Source of the DNA: Pseudomonas reidholzensis
GTDB lineage: Bacteria > Pseudomonadota > Gammaproteobacteria > Pseudomonadales > Pseudomonadaceae
Assembly: GCF_900536025.1 (NCBI RefSeq)
Contig: NZ_UNOZ01000039.1
Coordinates: 1-64,000, forward strand
Reading direction: 5' to 3'
DNA length: 64,000 nucleotides
The position numbers and the translations under genes were made by a program. Shown here piece by piece: positions 46,935 through 53,743 of the stretch (within the stretch, counting starts at the first letter, position 1; each line of letters begins with the position of its first letter). Under the pieces are notes generated by a model, which had not been told where the DNA came from, searched no databases, and saw nothing but the letters and a program-made list of their open reading frames with translations.

Positions 46935-47956
46935 GCACAGCACGTACACCCAAGGTTTCCGAGCGCGTTGCGCCGAAGCCGGCCGACCCGCAACCGGGCA
47001 ACAAGCGCGGTGGCCACGATGACGATGGCCCGGATTTTCGCACCCTGCTCAACGCCTGGCTGGAAAGCCACCGCGCCAGCCTGGCCGACAGCCTGCGCCG
47101 CCTGGCCAAGCAGCCGATCGGCAGCTTTTTCACCTGCCTGGTGATGGCCGTTGCCCTGAGCATGCCGATGGGCCTGTCGTTGTTGCTGAAGAATATCGAA
47201 CAGCTGGGTGGCTCCTGGCAGCGCGCGGCGCAGATCTCCCTTTACCTGAAGCTCGATGCGGGCGGCAAGGAAGGCGAGGCCCTGCGCGAAGAGATCAAAG
47301 GCATGCCGGGCGTCGCCGATGCCCAGTACGTCAGCCGCGAGCAGGCGCTGGAAGAGTTCCAGCAACAGTCCGGCTTGGGCGAGGCCCTGCGCGAGCTGCC
47401 AGACAACCCGCTGCCGGGCGTGGTCGTGGTCACCCCGACCGAGGTCGACAAGCCGGCCCTCGAGGCCCTGCGCCAGCGCCTGGCTGAGCTGCCCAGGGTT
47501 GAGGTGGCGCAACTCGACCTGGTCTGGGTCGAGCGACTGGCGGCGATCCTCAAGCTGGGCGACCGCTTCGTTTTCGGCCTGGCCGTGATGCTTATTTCTG
47601 CGTTGCTGTTAGTAATCGGTAACACAATTCGTCTACATATCGAGAACCGCCGCGTCGAGATCGAAGTGATCAAGCTGGTCGGCGGTACCGACAGCTACGT
47701 ACGCCGGCCTTTCCTCTATATGGGCGCGCTGTACGGGCTGGGCGCTGGCCTGCTGGCCTGGGGCATCCTGGCGTTCGGGCTGAACTGGCTCAACGACGCG
47801 GTGGTCGGGCTTTCCGGGCTGTACAACAGCAGCTTCGCCCTGGGTGGGGTGCCGGCGTCCGATGGTCTGTCGCTCTTGATTGGTGCGGTGTTGTTAGGGT
47901 ATATCGGTGCATGGATCGCGGTGGCTCGTCACTTGAATGAGCTGGCGCCGCGATAA
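46931..47956 (+). CDS. ftsX: Cell-division membrane protein FtsX
   Basis: The 341-residue protein has a long basic, hydrophilic N-terminus (~60 residues) and a first transmembrane helix near IGSFFTCLVMAVALSMPMGL. A periplasmic loop of about 110 residues and three further helices at the C-terminal end follow (FVFGLAVMLISALLLVIGNT, YMGALYGLGAGLLAWGILAF, SLLIGAVLLGYIGAWIAV). The layout matches FtsX. It is the last gene of ftsYEX. Confidence 0.95.
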   Translation: MSTARTPKVSERVAPKPADPQPGNKRGGHDDDGPDFRTLLNAWLESHRASLADSLRRLAKQPIGSFFTCLVMAVALSMPMGLSLLLKNIEQLGGSWQRAAQISLYLKLDAGGKEGEALREEIKGMPGVADAQYVSREQALEEFQQQSGLGEALRELPDNPLPGVVVVTPTEVDKPALEALRQRLAELPRVEVAQLDLVWVERLAAILKLGDRFVFGLAVMLISALLLVIGNTIRLHIENRRVEIEVIKLVGGTDSYVRRPFLYMGALYGLGAGLLAWGILAFGLNWLNDAVVGLSGLYNSSFALGGVPASDGLSLLIGAVLLGYIGAWIAVARHLNELAPR

Positions 47957-47992
47957 TGTTTTTGCGCCAGCATTGACTTTCTTGTCGTTATG

Positions 47993-48020
47993 GGAACTTG
48001 TTTCGTGGTTTCCGGTCAAT
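47993..48020 (+). promoter_or_regulatory. AlgU/RpoE-type promoter upstream of rpoH
   Basis: GGAACTT (47993-47999), a 16-nt spacer and TCAAT (48016-48020) match the extracytoplasmic-stress sigma consensus (GAACTT-N16/17-TCtgA). An AlgU-dependent rpoH promoter is known in P. aeruginosa, which supports the reading. A TTGACT at 47973 could be part of a separate sigma70 promoter. Confidence 0.6.
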
Positions 48021-48069
48021 GTTGCGCAGTGCCCAAAAGGCACGAGTCTAGTGAGTCGGAGGTTCTTGA

Positions 48070-48924
48070 ATGACCACTTCGTTGCAACCTGCCTATGCGT
48101 TGGTCCCCGGTGCAAACCTGGAAGCCTACGTGCACACGGTCAACAGCATTCCCCTGCTGACGCCCGAGCAGGAGCGTGAACTGGCTGAGCGTCTCTTTTA
48201 CGAGCAGGATCTTGAGGCCGCTCGGCAGATGGTAATGGCCCACCTGCGCTTCGTCGTGCATATCGCACGCAGCTATGCAGGCTACGGGCTGGCCCAGGCC
48301 GACCTGATTCAGGAAGGCAACGTTGGCCTGATGAAGGCGGTAAAACGCTTCAACCCGGAAATGGGCGTGCGTCTGGTGTCCTTCGCGGTGCACTGGATCA
48401 AGGCCGAGATCCACGAATTCATCCTGCGCAACTGGCGCATCGTCAAGGTGGCCACCACCAAGGCCCAGCGCAAACTGTTCTTCAACCTGCGCAGCCAGAA
48501 GAAACGCCTGGCCTGGCTGAACAATGACGAAGTCCACCGCGTGGCTGAAAGCCTTGGCGTCGAGCCGCGTGAAGTACGCGAGATGGAAAGCCGTCTGAGT
48601 GGCCAGGACATGGCCTTCGACCCGGCCGCCGAGGCCGATGACGACAGCGCCTTCCAGTCGCCTGCGCATTACCTGGAAGACCACCGTTATGACCCGGCCA
48701 TGCAGCTCGAGGATGCCGACTGGAGCGACAACTCCACCAGCAACCTGCATGAAGCCCTGAGCGGGCTGGATGATCGCAGCCGCGACATTCTCTATCAGCG
48801 CTGGCTGGCCGAAGAAAAGGCCACCCTGCATGAGCTGGCGGAGAAGTACAGCGTGTCGGCCGAGCGTATCCGCCAGCTGGAAAAGAACGCGATGAACAAG
48901 GTCAAGGCGCTGATTACCATCTGA
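48070..48924 (+). CDS. rpoH: Heat-shock sigma factor sigma-32
   Basis: The 284-residue sigma-70-family factor has region 2 with [20 protein letters not shown] and [20 protein letters not shown]. The RpoH-specific box is [15 protein letters not shown]. Region 4 is [20 protein letters not shown]. It directs heat-shock genes. It follows ftsX as in E. coli, but with its own promoter region. Confidence 0.96.
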   Translation: MTTSLQPAYALVPGANLEAYVHTVNSIPLLTPEQERELAERLFYEQDLEAARQMVMAHLRFVVHIARSYAGYGLAQADLIQEGNVGLMKAVKRFNPEMGVRLVSFAVHWIKAEIHEFILRNWRIVKVATTKAQRKLFFNLRSQKKRLAWLNNDEVHRVAESLGVEPREVREMESRLSGQDMAFDPAAEADDDSAFQSPAHYLEDHRYDPAMQLEDADWSDNSTSNLHEALSGLDDRSRDILYQRWLAEEKATLHELAEKYSVSAERIRQLEKNAMNKVKALITI

Positions 48925-48940
48925 TCGGCCGCCTGCCTGT

Positions 48941-48980
48941 AAAAAAACCGCCTGTCCCTCACGGGGCAGGCGGTTTTTTT
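48941..48980. terminator. Terminator between rpoH and mtgA
   Basis: An 11-bp stem ccgcctgtccc/ggggcaggcgg with a 4-nt loop, A7 on the left and T7 on the right, serves both convergent genes. Confidence 0.9.
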
Positions 48981-49000
48981 GTCTCTGCAGGCCTGAGGTC

Positions 49001-49711
49001 TCAGGGCCCGCGTGCAGCGTCGAGCTGCATCAGGTAGCCGGTACCGCCCAGTTGGCTCATCTGCCGGCGAATCCAGCCCGCGCGGCCCGCGACGTAGGTA
49101 CTCGGCCGGCCGGCGTTCCACTTCAGCGGGCTTGGCAATACCGCCGCCAGTTGCGCCGCCTGCTGGCGCGAAAGCCGGCTGGCATCCACGCCAAAGTGGT
49201 AGCGCGCGGCCGCCTGGGCGCCAAACACGCCAGGGCCCCACTCGACGCTGTTCAGGTACACCTCGAGGATCCGCTCCTTCGACCAGAACAGCTCGATCAG
49301 CGCGGTAAACCAGGCTTCGAGGCCTTTACGAAACCAGCTGCGACCCGACCACAGGAACAGGTTTTTCGCCACCTGTTGAGTCAGTGTGCTGGCGCCGCGG
49401 ATATTGCCGCCGCGCTCGTTGTGCGCCAGGGCGGCCTGGATGGCCGGGATGTCGAAGCCCCAGTGGCTGGCGAACTTCTGGTCTTCGCCAGCAATCACCG
49501 CCACCTTGAGGTCGTCGGAGATCCGCTCCCAAGGCTCCCAGTCGCGCTGCAGGTCGATGGCGTCGCCGCCGAACCAGGATTGCACCTTGCGTTCGACCAT
49601 CAGTGCGGTGCCCGGCGGGGGCACCCAGCGCAACACCAGGACCAGCACGATGCTGCCTGCAGCGAACCAGAGCAGGGCGCGGGCTAAGCGCCGGAAAAAG
49701 AGTGACAGCAT
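49001..49711 (-). CDS. mtgA: Monofunctional biosynthetic peptidoglycan transglycosylase MtgA
   Basis: The 236-residue GT51 enzyme polymerises lipid II. It has an N-terminal membrane anchor (ALLWFAAGSIVLVLVL), the catalytic Glu motif VIAGEDQKFASHWGFD, GASTLTQQVAKNLFLW, and KERILEVYLNSVEWGPGVFG. The start is ATG 49711; the frame continues to 49777 and would overlap the divergent DUF423 promoter. It has no transpeptidase domain. Confidence 0.95.
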   Translation of the reverse strand: MLSLFFRRLARALLWFAAGSIVLVLVLRWVPPPGTALMVERKVQSWFGGDAIDLQRDWEPWERISDDLKVAVIAGEDQKFASHWGFDIPAIQAALAHNERGGNIRGASTLTQQVAKNLFLWSGRSWFRKGLEAWFTALIELFWSKERILEVYLNSVEWGPGVFGAQAAARYHFGVDASRLSRQQAAQLAAVLPSPLKWNAGRPSTYVAGRAGWIRRQMSQLGGTGYLMQLDAARGP

Positions 49712-49775
49712 GGCGATGGCTTGGCCGGACCGATGGAACGGGCCATTATACAGACCCCTTTCGAGGAGTCCTCCC

Positions 49776-50147
49776 ATGCTTCGCAGCTTCCTGATGCTTG
49801 CCGCATTTTTCGCCTTTACCGGCGTGGCCCTTGGCGCCTTTGCCGCGCACGGCCTGAAGAACCGCCTCAGCGCCGAGTACCTGGCGATCTTTCATACCGG
49901 CGTGACCTACCAACTGGTGCACGCGCTGGCGATCTTTGGCGTGGCCCTGCTCGCAGCGCACCTGCCAGGGCGGCTGATCGGCTGGGCCGGCGGTCTGTTC
50001 GCGGTGGGCATCCTGCTGTTCTCCGGTAGCCTTTACCTGCTGACCCTGAGCGGCGTGGGCAAGCTGGGCATGATCACCCCCATCGGCGGCCTGTGCTTCC
50101 TGGCCGGCTGGCTGTGCCTGGGCCTGGCCGCCTGGCGCCTGGGCTGA
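49776..50147 (+). CDS. DUF423 family inner-membrane protein
   Basis: The 123-residue protein with four transmembrane helices has the DUF423 motifs FTGVALGAFAAHGLKNRL, FHTGVTYQLVHALAIF and MITPIGGLCFLAGWLCL. SD gaggag is 7-8 nt before ATG 49776. Function unknown (YgdD family). It is divergent from mtgA. Confidence 0.88.
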   Translation: MLRSFLMLAAFFAFTGVALGAFAAHGLKNRLSAEYLAIFHTGVTYQLVHALAIFGVALLAAHLPGRLIGWAGGLFAVGILLFSGSLYLLTLSGVGKLGMITPIGGLCFLAGWLCLGLAAWRLG

Positions 50148-50187
50148 CCGAGCGGTCCACAATCACGACTAATGGTGCCCGCCACCC

Positions 50188-50217
50188 TTGGGTTCAAAGG
50201 TGGATCGGGGCTAGAAT
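50188..50217 (+). promoter_or_regulatory. Candidate sigma70 promoter for thiS-thiG-trmB
   Basis: TTGGGT (50188-50193), an 18-nt spacer and TAGAAT (50212-50217) lie about 30 nt before thiS. No TPP riboswitch pattern is seen between this and the start codon. Confidence 0.45.
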
Positions 50218-50249
50218 GCGGGCCCCAAAGAACAACGGTGGCCGTGCGC

Positions 50250-50450
50250 ATGCGCATTCAATTGAACGGTGAACCTTACGAAGTGCCCGCGGGCGAGAGC
50301 GTCGCAGCCTTGCTGAGTCGGCTGGAGCTGACCGGTCGCCGGGTGGCGGTGGAACTCAACCTGGACATCGTGCCGCGTAGCCAGCACGAGACTACCGCGC
50401 TGAACGAAGGCGACCAGGTCGAAGTGGTCCATGCCATCGGTGGCGGTTGA
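50250..50450 (+). CDS. thiS: Sulfur carrier protein ThiS
   Basis: The 66-residue ubiquitin-fold protein begins [12 protein letters not shown] and ends in the required Gly-Gly (HAIGGG), which becomes the thiocarboxylate for thiazole synthesis. ATG 50250 is chosen over the upstream in-frame start at 50172 because it matches the family length. thiG follows after 50 nt. Confidence 0.93.
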   Translation: MRIQLNGEPYEVPAGESVAALLSRLELTGRRVAVELNLDIVPRSQHETTALNEGDQVEVVHAIGGG

Positions 50451-50500
50451 GCGCCTTCGATTCACCTGCAAATCCCGCAACCTTTTCCAGAGGAACAACG

Positions 50501-51295
50501 ATGAGCAACGTTCGTAGCGACAAGCCCTTCATCCTGGCCGGGCGCACGTTCCAGTCGCGCCTGCTGGTCGGCACCGGCAAGTACCGTGACATGGAAGAAA
50601 CCCGCCTGGCCATCGAGGCCTCGGGTGCCGAAATCGTCACTGTCGCCGTGCGCCGCACCAACCTTGGCCAGAACCCGGGCGAGCCGAACCTGCTCGACGT
50701 GCTGCCGCCGGACCGCTACACCATCCTGCCGAACACTGCCGGCTGCTACGACGCCATCGAAGCGGTACGTACCTGCCGCCTGGCGCGTGAACTGCTGGAT
50801 GGCCACAACCTGGTCAAGCTGGAAGTCCTGGCCGACCAGAAGACCCTGTTCCCGAACGTGATCGAGACCCTCAAGGCCGCCGAAGTGCTGGTCAAGGACG
50901 GTTTCGACGTGATGGTGTACACCAGCGACGACCCGATCATCGCCCGCCAACTGGCCGAAATCGGCTGCATCGCGGTCATGCCGCTGGCCGGCCTGATCGG
51001 GACGGGCCTGGGGATCTGCAATCCGTACAACCTGCAGATCATCCTTGAAGAATCCAAGGTGCCGGTGCTGGTCGATGCCGGCGTCGGCACTGCATCCGAC
51101 GCCACCATTGCCATGGAAATGGGCTGCGAGGCGGTGCTGATGAACTCGGCCATCGCCCACGCCCAGCAGCCGGTGCTGATGGCCGAAGCCATGAAGCACG
51201 CGATCGTCGCGGGCCGCATGGCCTACCTGGCCGGCCGTATGCCGAAAAAACTCTACGCCAGCGCCTCGTCGCCGCTGGATGGTCTGATCAAGTAA
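50501..51295 (+). CDS. thiG: Thiazole synthase ThiG
   Basis: The 264-residue TIM-barrel enzyme forms the thiazole phosphate of thiamine from DXP, dehydroglycine and ThiS thiocarboxylate. Motifs are [30 protein letters not shown], the Schiff-base lysine in LVKLEVLAD, and [15 protein letters not shown] agagga precedes ATG 50501. It works directly with ThiS. Confidence 0.95.
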   Translation: MSNVRSDKPFILAGRTFQSRLLVGTGKYRDMEETRLAIEASGAEIVTVAVRRTNLGQNPGEPNLLDVLPPDRYTILPNTAGCYDAIEAVRTCRLARELLDGHNLVKLEVLADQKTLFPNVIETLKAAEVLVKDGFDVMVYTSDDPIIARQLAEIGCIAVMPLAGLIGTGLGICNPYNLQIILEESKVPVLVDAGVGTASDATIAMEMGCEAVLMNSAIAHAQQPVLMAEAMKHAIVAGRMAYLAGRMPKKLYASASSPLDGLIK

Positions 51296-51304
51296 GAGCC
51301 CCTG

Positions 51305-52027
51305 ATGACTGAATCGCAAGATACGCCGATCACCGCCGAAGGCGAAGAGCGCCCGCACCGCCGCATCAAGAGTTTCGTGATGCGCGCCGGGCGCATGACC
51401 GAAGGCCAGCAACGCGGCCTGGACCAGGGCGCGCCGCTGTTCGTGCTGCCCCTGGCTGACAGCCCGGTGGACTACGACCAGGTGTTTGGCCGTTCGGCGC
51501 CGCGCACCCTGGAGATCGGCTTCGGCATGGGCCATTCCCTGCTGGAGATGGCTGCGGCCGCGCCCGAGCAGGACTTCATCGGTGTCGAAGTGCACCGTCC
51601 GGGTGTCGGCGCGCTGCTCAATGGCGTGCTGACGCAGGACCTGAAGAACCTGCGCGTGTATGACTGCGACGCCATCGAGGTACTCAACCGCTGCGTGGCA
51701 GACAACAGCCTCGATCGGTTGATGCTGTTCTTCCCGGACCCTTGGCACAAGGCGCGTCACCACAAGCGCCGGATCGTCCAGCTGGAGTTCGCCGAACTGG
51801 TCCGCCGCAAGCTCAAGCCGGGCGGCGTGTTCCACATGGCGACCGACTGGGAACCGTATGCCGAGTACATGCTGGAAGTGATGAGCGCCGCACCGGGCTA
51901 TCGCAACCAGGCGGAAGATGGCGCCTATGTGCCACGCCCGCTGGAGCGCCCGATCACCAAGTTCGAACGCCGCGGCGAACGACTGGGGCATGGCGTGTGG
52001 GACTTGAAGTTCGAGAAGCTGGCTTGA
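51305..52027 (+). CDS. trmB: tRNA (guanine46-N7)-methyltransferase TrmB
   Basis: The 240-residue methyltransferase has [16 protein letters not shown] at the N-terminus, SAM motif [15 protein letters not shown], and the TrmB signature [19 protein letters not shown]. It makes m7G46 in tRNA. It starts 9 nt after thiG and shares its transcript, which ends at the bidirectional terminator 52083-52115. Confidence 0.95.
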   Translation: MTESQDTPITAEGEERPHRRIKSFVMRAGRMTEGQQRGLDQGAPLFVLPLADSPVDYDQVFGRSAPRTLEIGFGMGHSLLEMAAAAPEQDFIGVEVHRPGVGALLNGVLTQDLKNLRVYDCDAIEVLNRCVADNSLDRLMLFFPDPWHKARHHKRRIVQLEFAELVRRKLKPGGVFHMATDWEPYAEYMLEVMSAAPGYRNQAEDGAYVPRPLERPITKFERRGERLGHGVWDLKFEKLA

Positions 52028-52082
52028 CCGACGGGCTGCCCAGTCAGCCCTGGTGATGCCAGAGCCTGCTAAACCGCAGGCG

Positions 52083-52115
52083 AAAAAAAACCGCCTTGCG
52101 AAGGGCGGTTTTTTT
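52083..52115. terminator. Bidirectional terminator: trmB (+) and sRNA unit A (-)
   Basis: The stem ccgcctt/agggcgg has a GCGA tetraloop, eight A on the left and seven T on the right. It ends trmB on the plus strand and the predicted minus-strand RNA of unit A. Confidence 0.85.
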
Positions 52116-52173
52116 ATTGCAGTGACGGCTTGAACAGCCGCTATTGCGGGTACTTCACTGGACCTCCATCACA
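52083..52173 (-). ncRNA. Predicted small RNA A (about 90 nt)
   Basis: The minus-strand promoter has TTGACG (52208-52203), a 17-nt spacer and TATCAT (52185-52180). The expected +1 is near 52173 and the 3' end at the T8 tract 52090-52083. The 5' part carries the segment complementary to the plus-strand leader of the same unit: 52152-52175 against 52393-52416, with 21 Watson-Crick and 2 G-U pairs in 24. No conserved ORF is seen. Transcription is a prediction from sequence only. Confidence 0.6.
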
Positions 52174-52179
52174 AGGTCG

Positions 52180-52208
52180 ATGATAGGTAGCCGGGTTAGC
52201 TGCGTCAA
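52180..52208 (-). promoter_or_regulatory. Sigma70 promoter of small RNA A
   Basis: TTGACG-17 nt-TATCAT on the minus strand (-35 at 52203-52208, -10 at 52180-52185) has ideal spacing and is conserved in units B and C. Confidence 0.75.
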
Positions 52209-52556
52209 TCAGACCACATATCCTGCATCAGTAAAGCGAAGTGAAAGAGGCGAATGCTCGTTATGATCGTTTCGCTCTCTTGCGATCAGGTTCAGTGAAG
52301 GGGTTGGGAAGGCGATCATTTTGCTGTCTAGCCCCTTCGACGCGGCCTGCGAACCGTGCCGGTGATGTTTTCGAAGGGCCATCTACCTGGCCACTTCACC
52401 GGATCTCCATCGCAAGATTTCCGAAGGCGTCGAAGTACCGGTCAGGCGCTGGAAGATTGGCCCGCCATAAGCAGCCCTGGCAGCGGCGGTCAGCCACCAC
52501 ACCGATCAATACCATCCCCATGGCGCCAAGCATGAGGCCCTGTGAAATCGCAGGCG

Positions 52557-52588
52557 AAAAAAACCGCCCTGAAAGGGGCGGTTTTTTT
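52557..52588. terminator. Terminator of small RNA B
   Basis: The stem ccgccc/gggcgg is flanked by A7 and T7, so it can work in both directions. It ends the minus-strand RNA of unit B and insulates it from unit A. Confidence 0.85.
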
Positions 52589-52644
52589 GTGAGTGGCGGA
52601 TTGAGAGGCCGTCACACAAGGTACATCACTGAGCCCAAACCACG
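52557..52644 (-). ncRNA. Predicted small RNA B, candidate antitoxin RNA (about 88 nt)
   Basis: It is driven by TTGACG (52679-52674), a 17-nt spacer and TATCAT (52656-52651) on the minus strand, with expected +1 near 52644 and end at 52557. Its first 20 or so nucleotides contain a segment complementary to the plus-strand leader about 70 nt upstream of the small ORF. The core is tcactgagcccaaaccac against tcactgagtccaaaccac, giving 17 Watson-Crick pairs and one G-U. Divergent, non-overlapping placement with trans-acting complementarity resembles IstR/TisB- and OrzO/ZorO-type antitoxins. Confidence 0.6.
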
Positions 52645-52650
52645 AAGCTG

Positions 52651-52679
52651 ATGATAGGTAGCTGAGGCTGATGCGTCAA
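52651..52679 (-). promoter_or_regulatory. Sigma70 promoter of small RNA B
   Basis: TTGACG (52674-52679) and TATCAT (52651-52656) are read on the minus strand with a 17-nt spacer, matching the units on either side. Confidence 0.75.
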
Positions 52680-52732
52680 TCACCCGAAATATCATGCATA
52701 AGTTCAGCGAAGTTGTGTTGAACGTGCCGGGT

Positions 52733-52958
52733 TATCATCTTCGCGCTCCCTTGTGGGGAGGATTCAGTGATGGGGCTGGGAAGTACAGGTTTTGCGGTCT
52801 AGCCCCCTTCGACACGGCTTGAGAACCGTGCCGGTGACGTTTCTCGAAGGGCCATCCACCTGGCCACTTCACTGAGTCCAAACCACATGGGCTCCGAAGG
52901 CGTTGAAGTGCCGGTCAGACGCTGGAAGATTGGCCCGCCAACACGGAGGCCAAGGCGT
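52733..52958 (+). promoter_or_regulatory. Structured leader of the 36-codon ORF, unit B
   Basis: A conserved TATCAT (52733-52738; TATCAT in C, TATGAT in A) may be the -10, but no good -35 is seen. Downstream, three nested stems are conserved in all units: ggggct/agcccc (52772-52777 and 52801-52806), cccttcga/tcgaaggg (52805-52812 and 52844-52851, partly alternative to the first), and cacgg/ccgtg (52813-52817 and 52826-52830). Unit A has G-U replacements that keep the pairing. Pairing element 2 (52866-52890) follows, then SD GGAGG 9 nt before the ATG. Confidence 0.5.
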
Positions 52959-53069
52959 ATGAAGCGTTTGCTTGATACTCTGAGCCGCGTCTGGAAAATC
53001 GTGAGGATCTTGGCTGTGCTCAAGGCCGCGCGAGACTTCATGCGTGATCACTTCGACGACGCCCGCTAA
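52959..53069 (+). CDS. 36-residue cationic amphipathic peptide, candidate type I toxin
   Basis: The ORF MKRLLDTLSRVWKIVRILAV...DHFDDAR has SD GGAGG 9 nt upstream and its own terminator 17 nt after the stop. The peptide is predicted to be helical with nine Lys/Arg and five Asp (net about +4). Hydrophobic residues at 4, 8, 11, 15, 18 and 21-22 line one face, and the acidic residues cluster at the C-terminus. That is the composition of membrane-active small toxins, although the hydrophobic run is shorter than in TisB or LdrD. An in-frame ATG at 52887 would add 24 residues but lacks an SD and is not conserved in unit C. I do not recognise a named family. The toxin role is inference. Confidence 0.55.
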   Translation: MKRLLDTLSRVWKIVRILAVLKAARDFMRDHFDDAR

Positions 53070-53085
53070 GGGCTAGTTGGGTGAG

Positions 53086-53116
53086 AAGCCGCTCCGGCTT
53101 GCCGGGGCGGCTTTTA
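53086..53116 (+). terminator. Terminator of the small-peptide gene, unit B
   Basis: The 12-bp stem aagccgctccgg/ccggggcggctt (one G-U) has loop cttg followed by TTTT. It closes the plus-strand transcript. Confidence 0.75.
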
Positions 53117-53174
53117 AGTAGTATCAAGCCCGATCAGCATCAGCCCCGCATTAGTCTCTGTGAAACCGGAGGCG

Positions 53175-53207
53175 AAAAAAAACCGCCTTGAAAGGGGCGG
53201 TTTTTTT
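53175..53207. terminator. Terminator of small RNA C
   Basis: The stem ccgcctt/ggggcgg (G-U pairs included) has a GAAA tetraloop, eight A on the left and seven T on the right. Confidence 0.85.
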
Positions 53208-53263
53208 GTGAGTGACGGATTGAGAGGCCGTCAAACAGGTTGCTTCACTGAATCCAAGCCACG
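53175..53263 (-). ncRNA. Predicted small RNA C (about 89 nt)
   Basis: It has the same design as RNAs A and B: TTGACG (53298-53293), 17 nt, TATTAT (53275-53270), +1 near 53263, ending at the T8 tract. Its pairing segment matches leader element 2 of unit C (53485-53509). In the 20-nt core cttcactgaatccaagccac against cttcattgaatccgagtcac, all three differences give G-U pairs and none gives a mismatch. The promoter and pairing have survived although the peptide ORF of this unit is broken. Confidence 0.6.
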
Positions 53264-53269
53264 AAGCTG

Positions 53270-53298
53270 ATAATAGGTAGCTGTGGCTGATGCGTCAA
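53270..53298 (-). promoter_or_regulatory. Sigma70 promoter of small RNA C
   Basis: TTGACG-17 nt-TATTAT on the minus strand is the closest of the three to consensus. Confidence 0.78.
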
Positions 53299-53577
53299 TC
53301 ACTCGAAATATCATGCATAAGTTCAGCGAAGTTGCGATGAACGTGCCGGGTTATCATCTTCGCGCTCCCTTGTGGGGAGGATTCAGTGATGGGGCTGGGA
53401 AGTACAGATTTTGCGGTCTAGCCCCCTTCGACACGGCTTGAGAACCGTGCCGGTGACGTTTCTCGAAGGGCCACCCATCTGGCCACTTCATTGAATCCGA
53501 GTCACAAGGATTTGGAAGGCGTCGAAGTACCGGTCAGGCGCTGGAAGATTGGCCCGCCAACACGGAGGCCAAGGCGT

Positions 53578-53689
53578 ATGAAGCGTTTGCTTGATACATC
53601 TGAGCCGCGTCTGGAAAATCCTGAGGATCTTGACTGTGCTCAAGGCCGCACGAGACTTCATGCGTGATCACTTCGACGACGCCCGCTAA
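53578..53689 (+). pseudogene. Frameshifted copy of the 36-residue peptide ORF
   Basis: It matches 52959-53069 except for one inserted A (gatacatctg against gatactctg) after codon 6 and two missense changes (equivalent to V15L and A19T in the original frame). The SD and ATG are intact, but translation would leave the frame and stop after 29 codons. Loss of a toxin ORF beside a retained antitoxin RNA is what one would expect of a decaying type I locus. Confidence 0.7.
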
Positions 53690-53705
53690 GGGCTAGTCGG
53701 GTGAG

Positions 53706-53736
53706 AAGCCGCTCCGGCTTGCCAGGGCGGCTTTTA
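53706..53736 (+). terminator. Terminator of the peptide gene, unit C
   Basis: It has the same stem as 53086-53116, with one base change in the right arm, followed by TTTT. It directly precedes the DUF3392 stop. Confidence 0.65.
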
Positions 53737-53743
53737 AGCAGCC

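Larger units (their letters stand above)
52083..52549. repeat. Tandem repeat unit A (degenerate, ORF lost)
   Basis: This is the first of three related units between trmB and the DUF3392 gene. It keeps the terminator, the minus-strand promoter, the structured plus-strand leader (52262-52440) and both copies of the 24-nt pairing element (52152-52175 and 52393-52416). After 'ggcccgcca' at about 52467 it jumps to about 45 nt matching the 3' end of the DUF3392 gene (52469-52513). The small ORF and its terminator are therefore missing. It is more diverged from units B and C than these are from each other. Confidence 0.8.
52550..53168. repeat. Tandem repeat unit B (complete)
   Basis: This is the intact unit. 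Reading left to right it contains the RNA terminator, pairing element 1 (52623-52647), the minus-strand promoter (52651-52679), the plus-strand leader with conserved hairpins, pairing element 2 (52866-52890), the 36-codon ORF (52959-53069) and a plus-strand terminator (53086-53116). It is nearly identical to unit C over most of its length. Confidence 0.85.
53169..53742. repeat. Tandem repeat unit C (ORF frameshifted)
   Basis: This third unit has the same order of elements as unit B and very high identity to it. Promoter, terminator, leader stems and both pairing elements (53242-53266 and 53485-53509) are kept. The small ORF carries a 1-nt insertion. The unit ends directly against the DUF3392 stop codon. 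Confidence 0.85.

Noticed and set aside
50148-50249. TPP riboswitch upstream of thiS
   Set aside because: The spacer is only about 100 nt and lacks the conserved TPP-aptamer motifs; only a sigma70-like promoter is seen.
52241-52651. 136-codon plus-strand ORF across repeat unit A
   Set aside because: It crosses the junction and the terminator, has no SD, and is interrupted in units B and C, so it is a chance frame.
52887-52958. Longer 60-residue version of the unit B peptide
   Set aside because: ATG 52887 lacks an SD and lies in the pairing element, and the codon is not conserved in unit C. ATG 52959 has GGAGG at a good distance.
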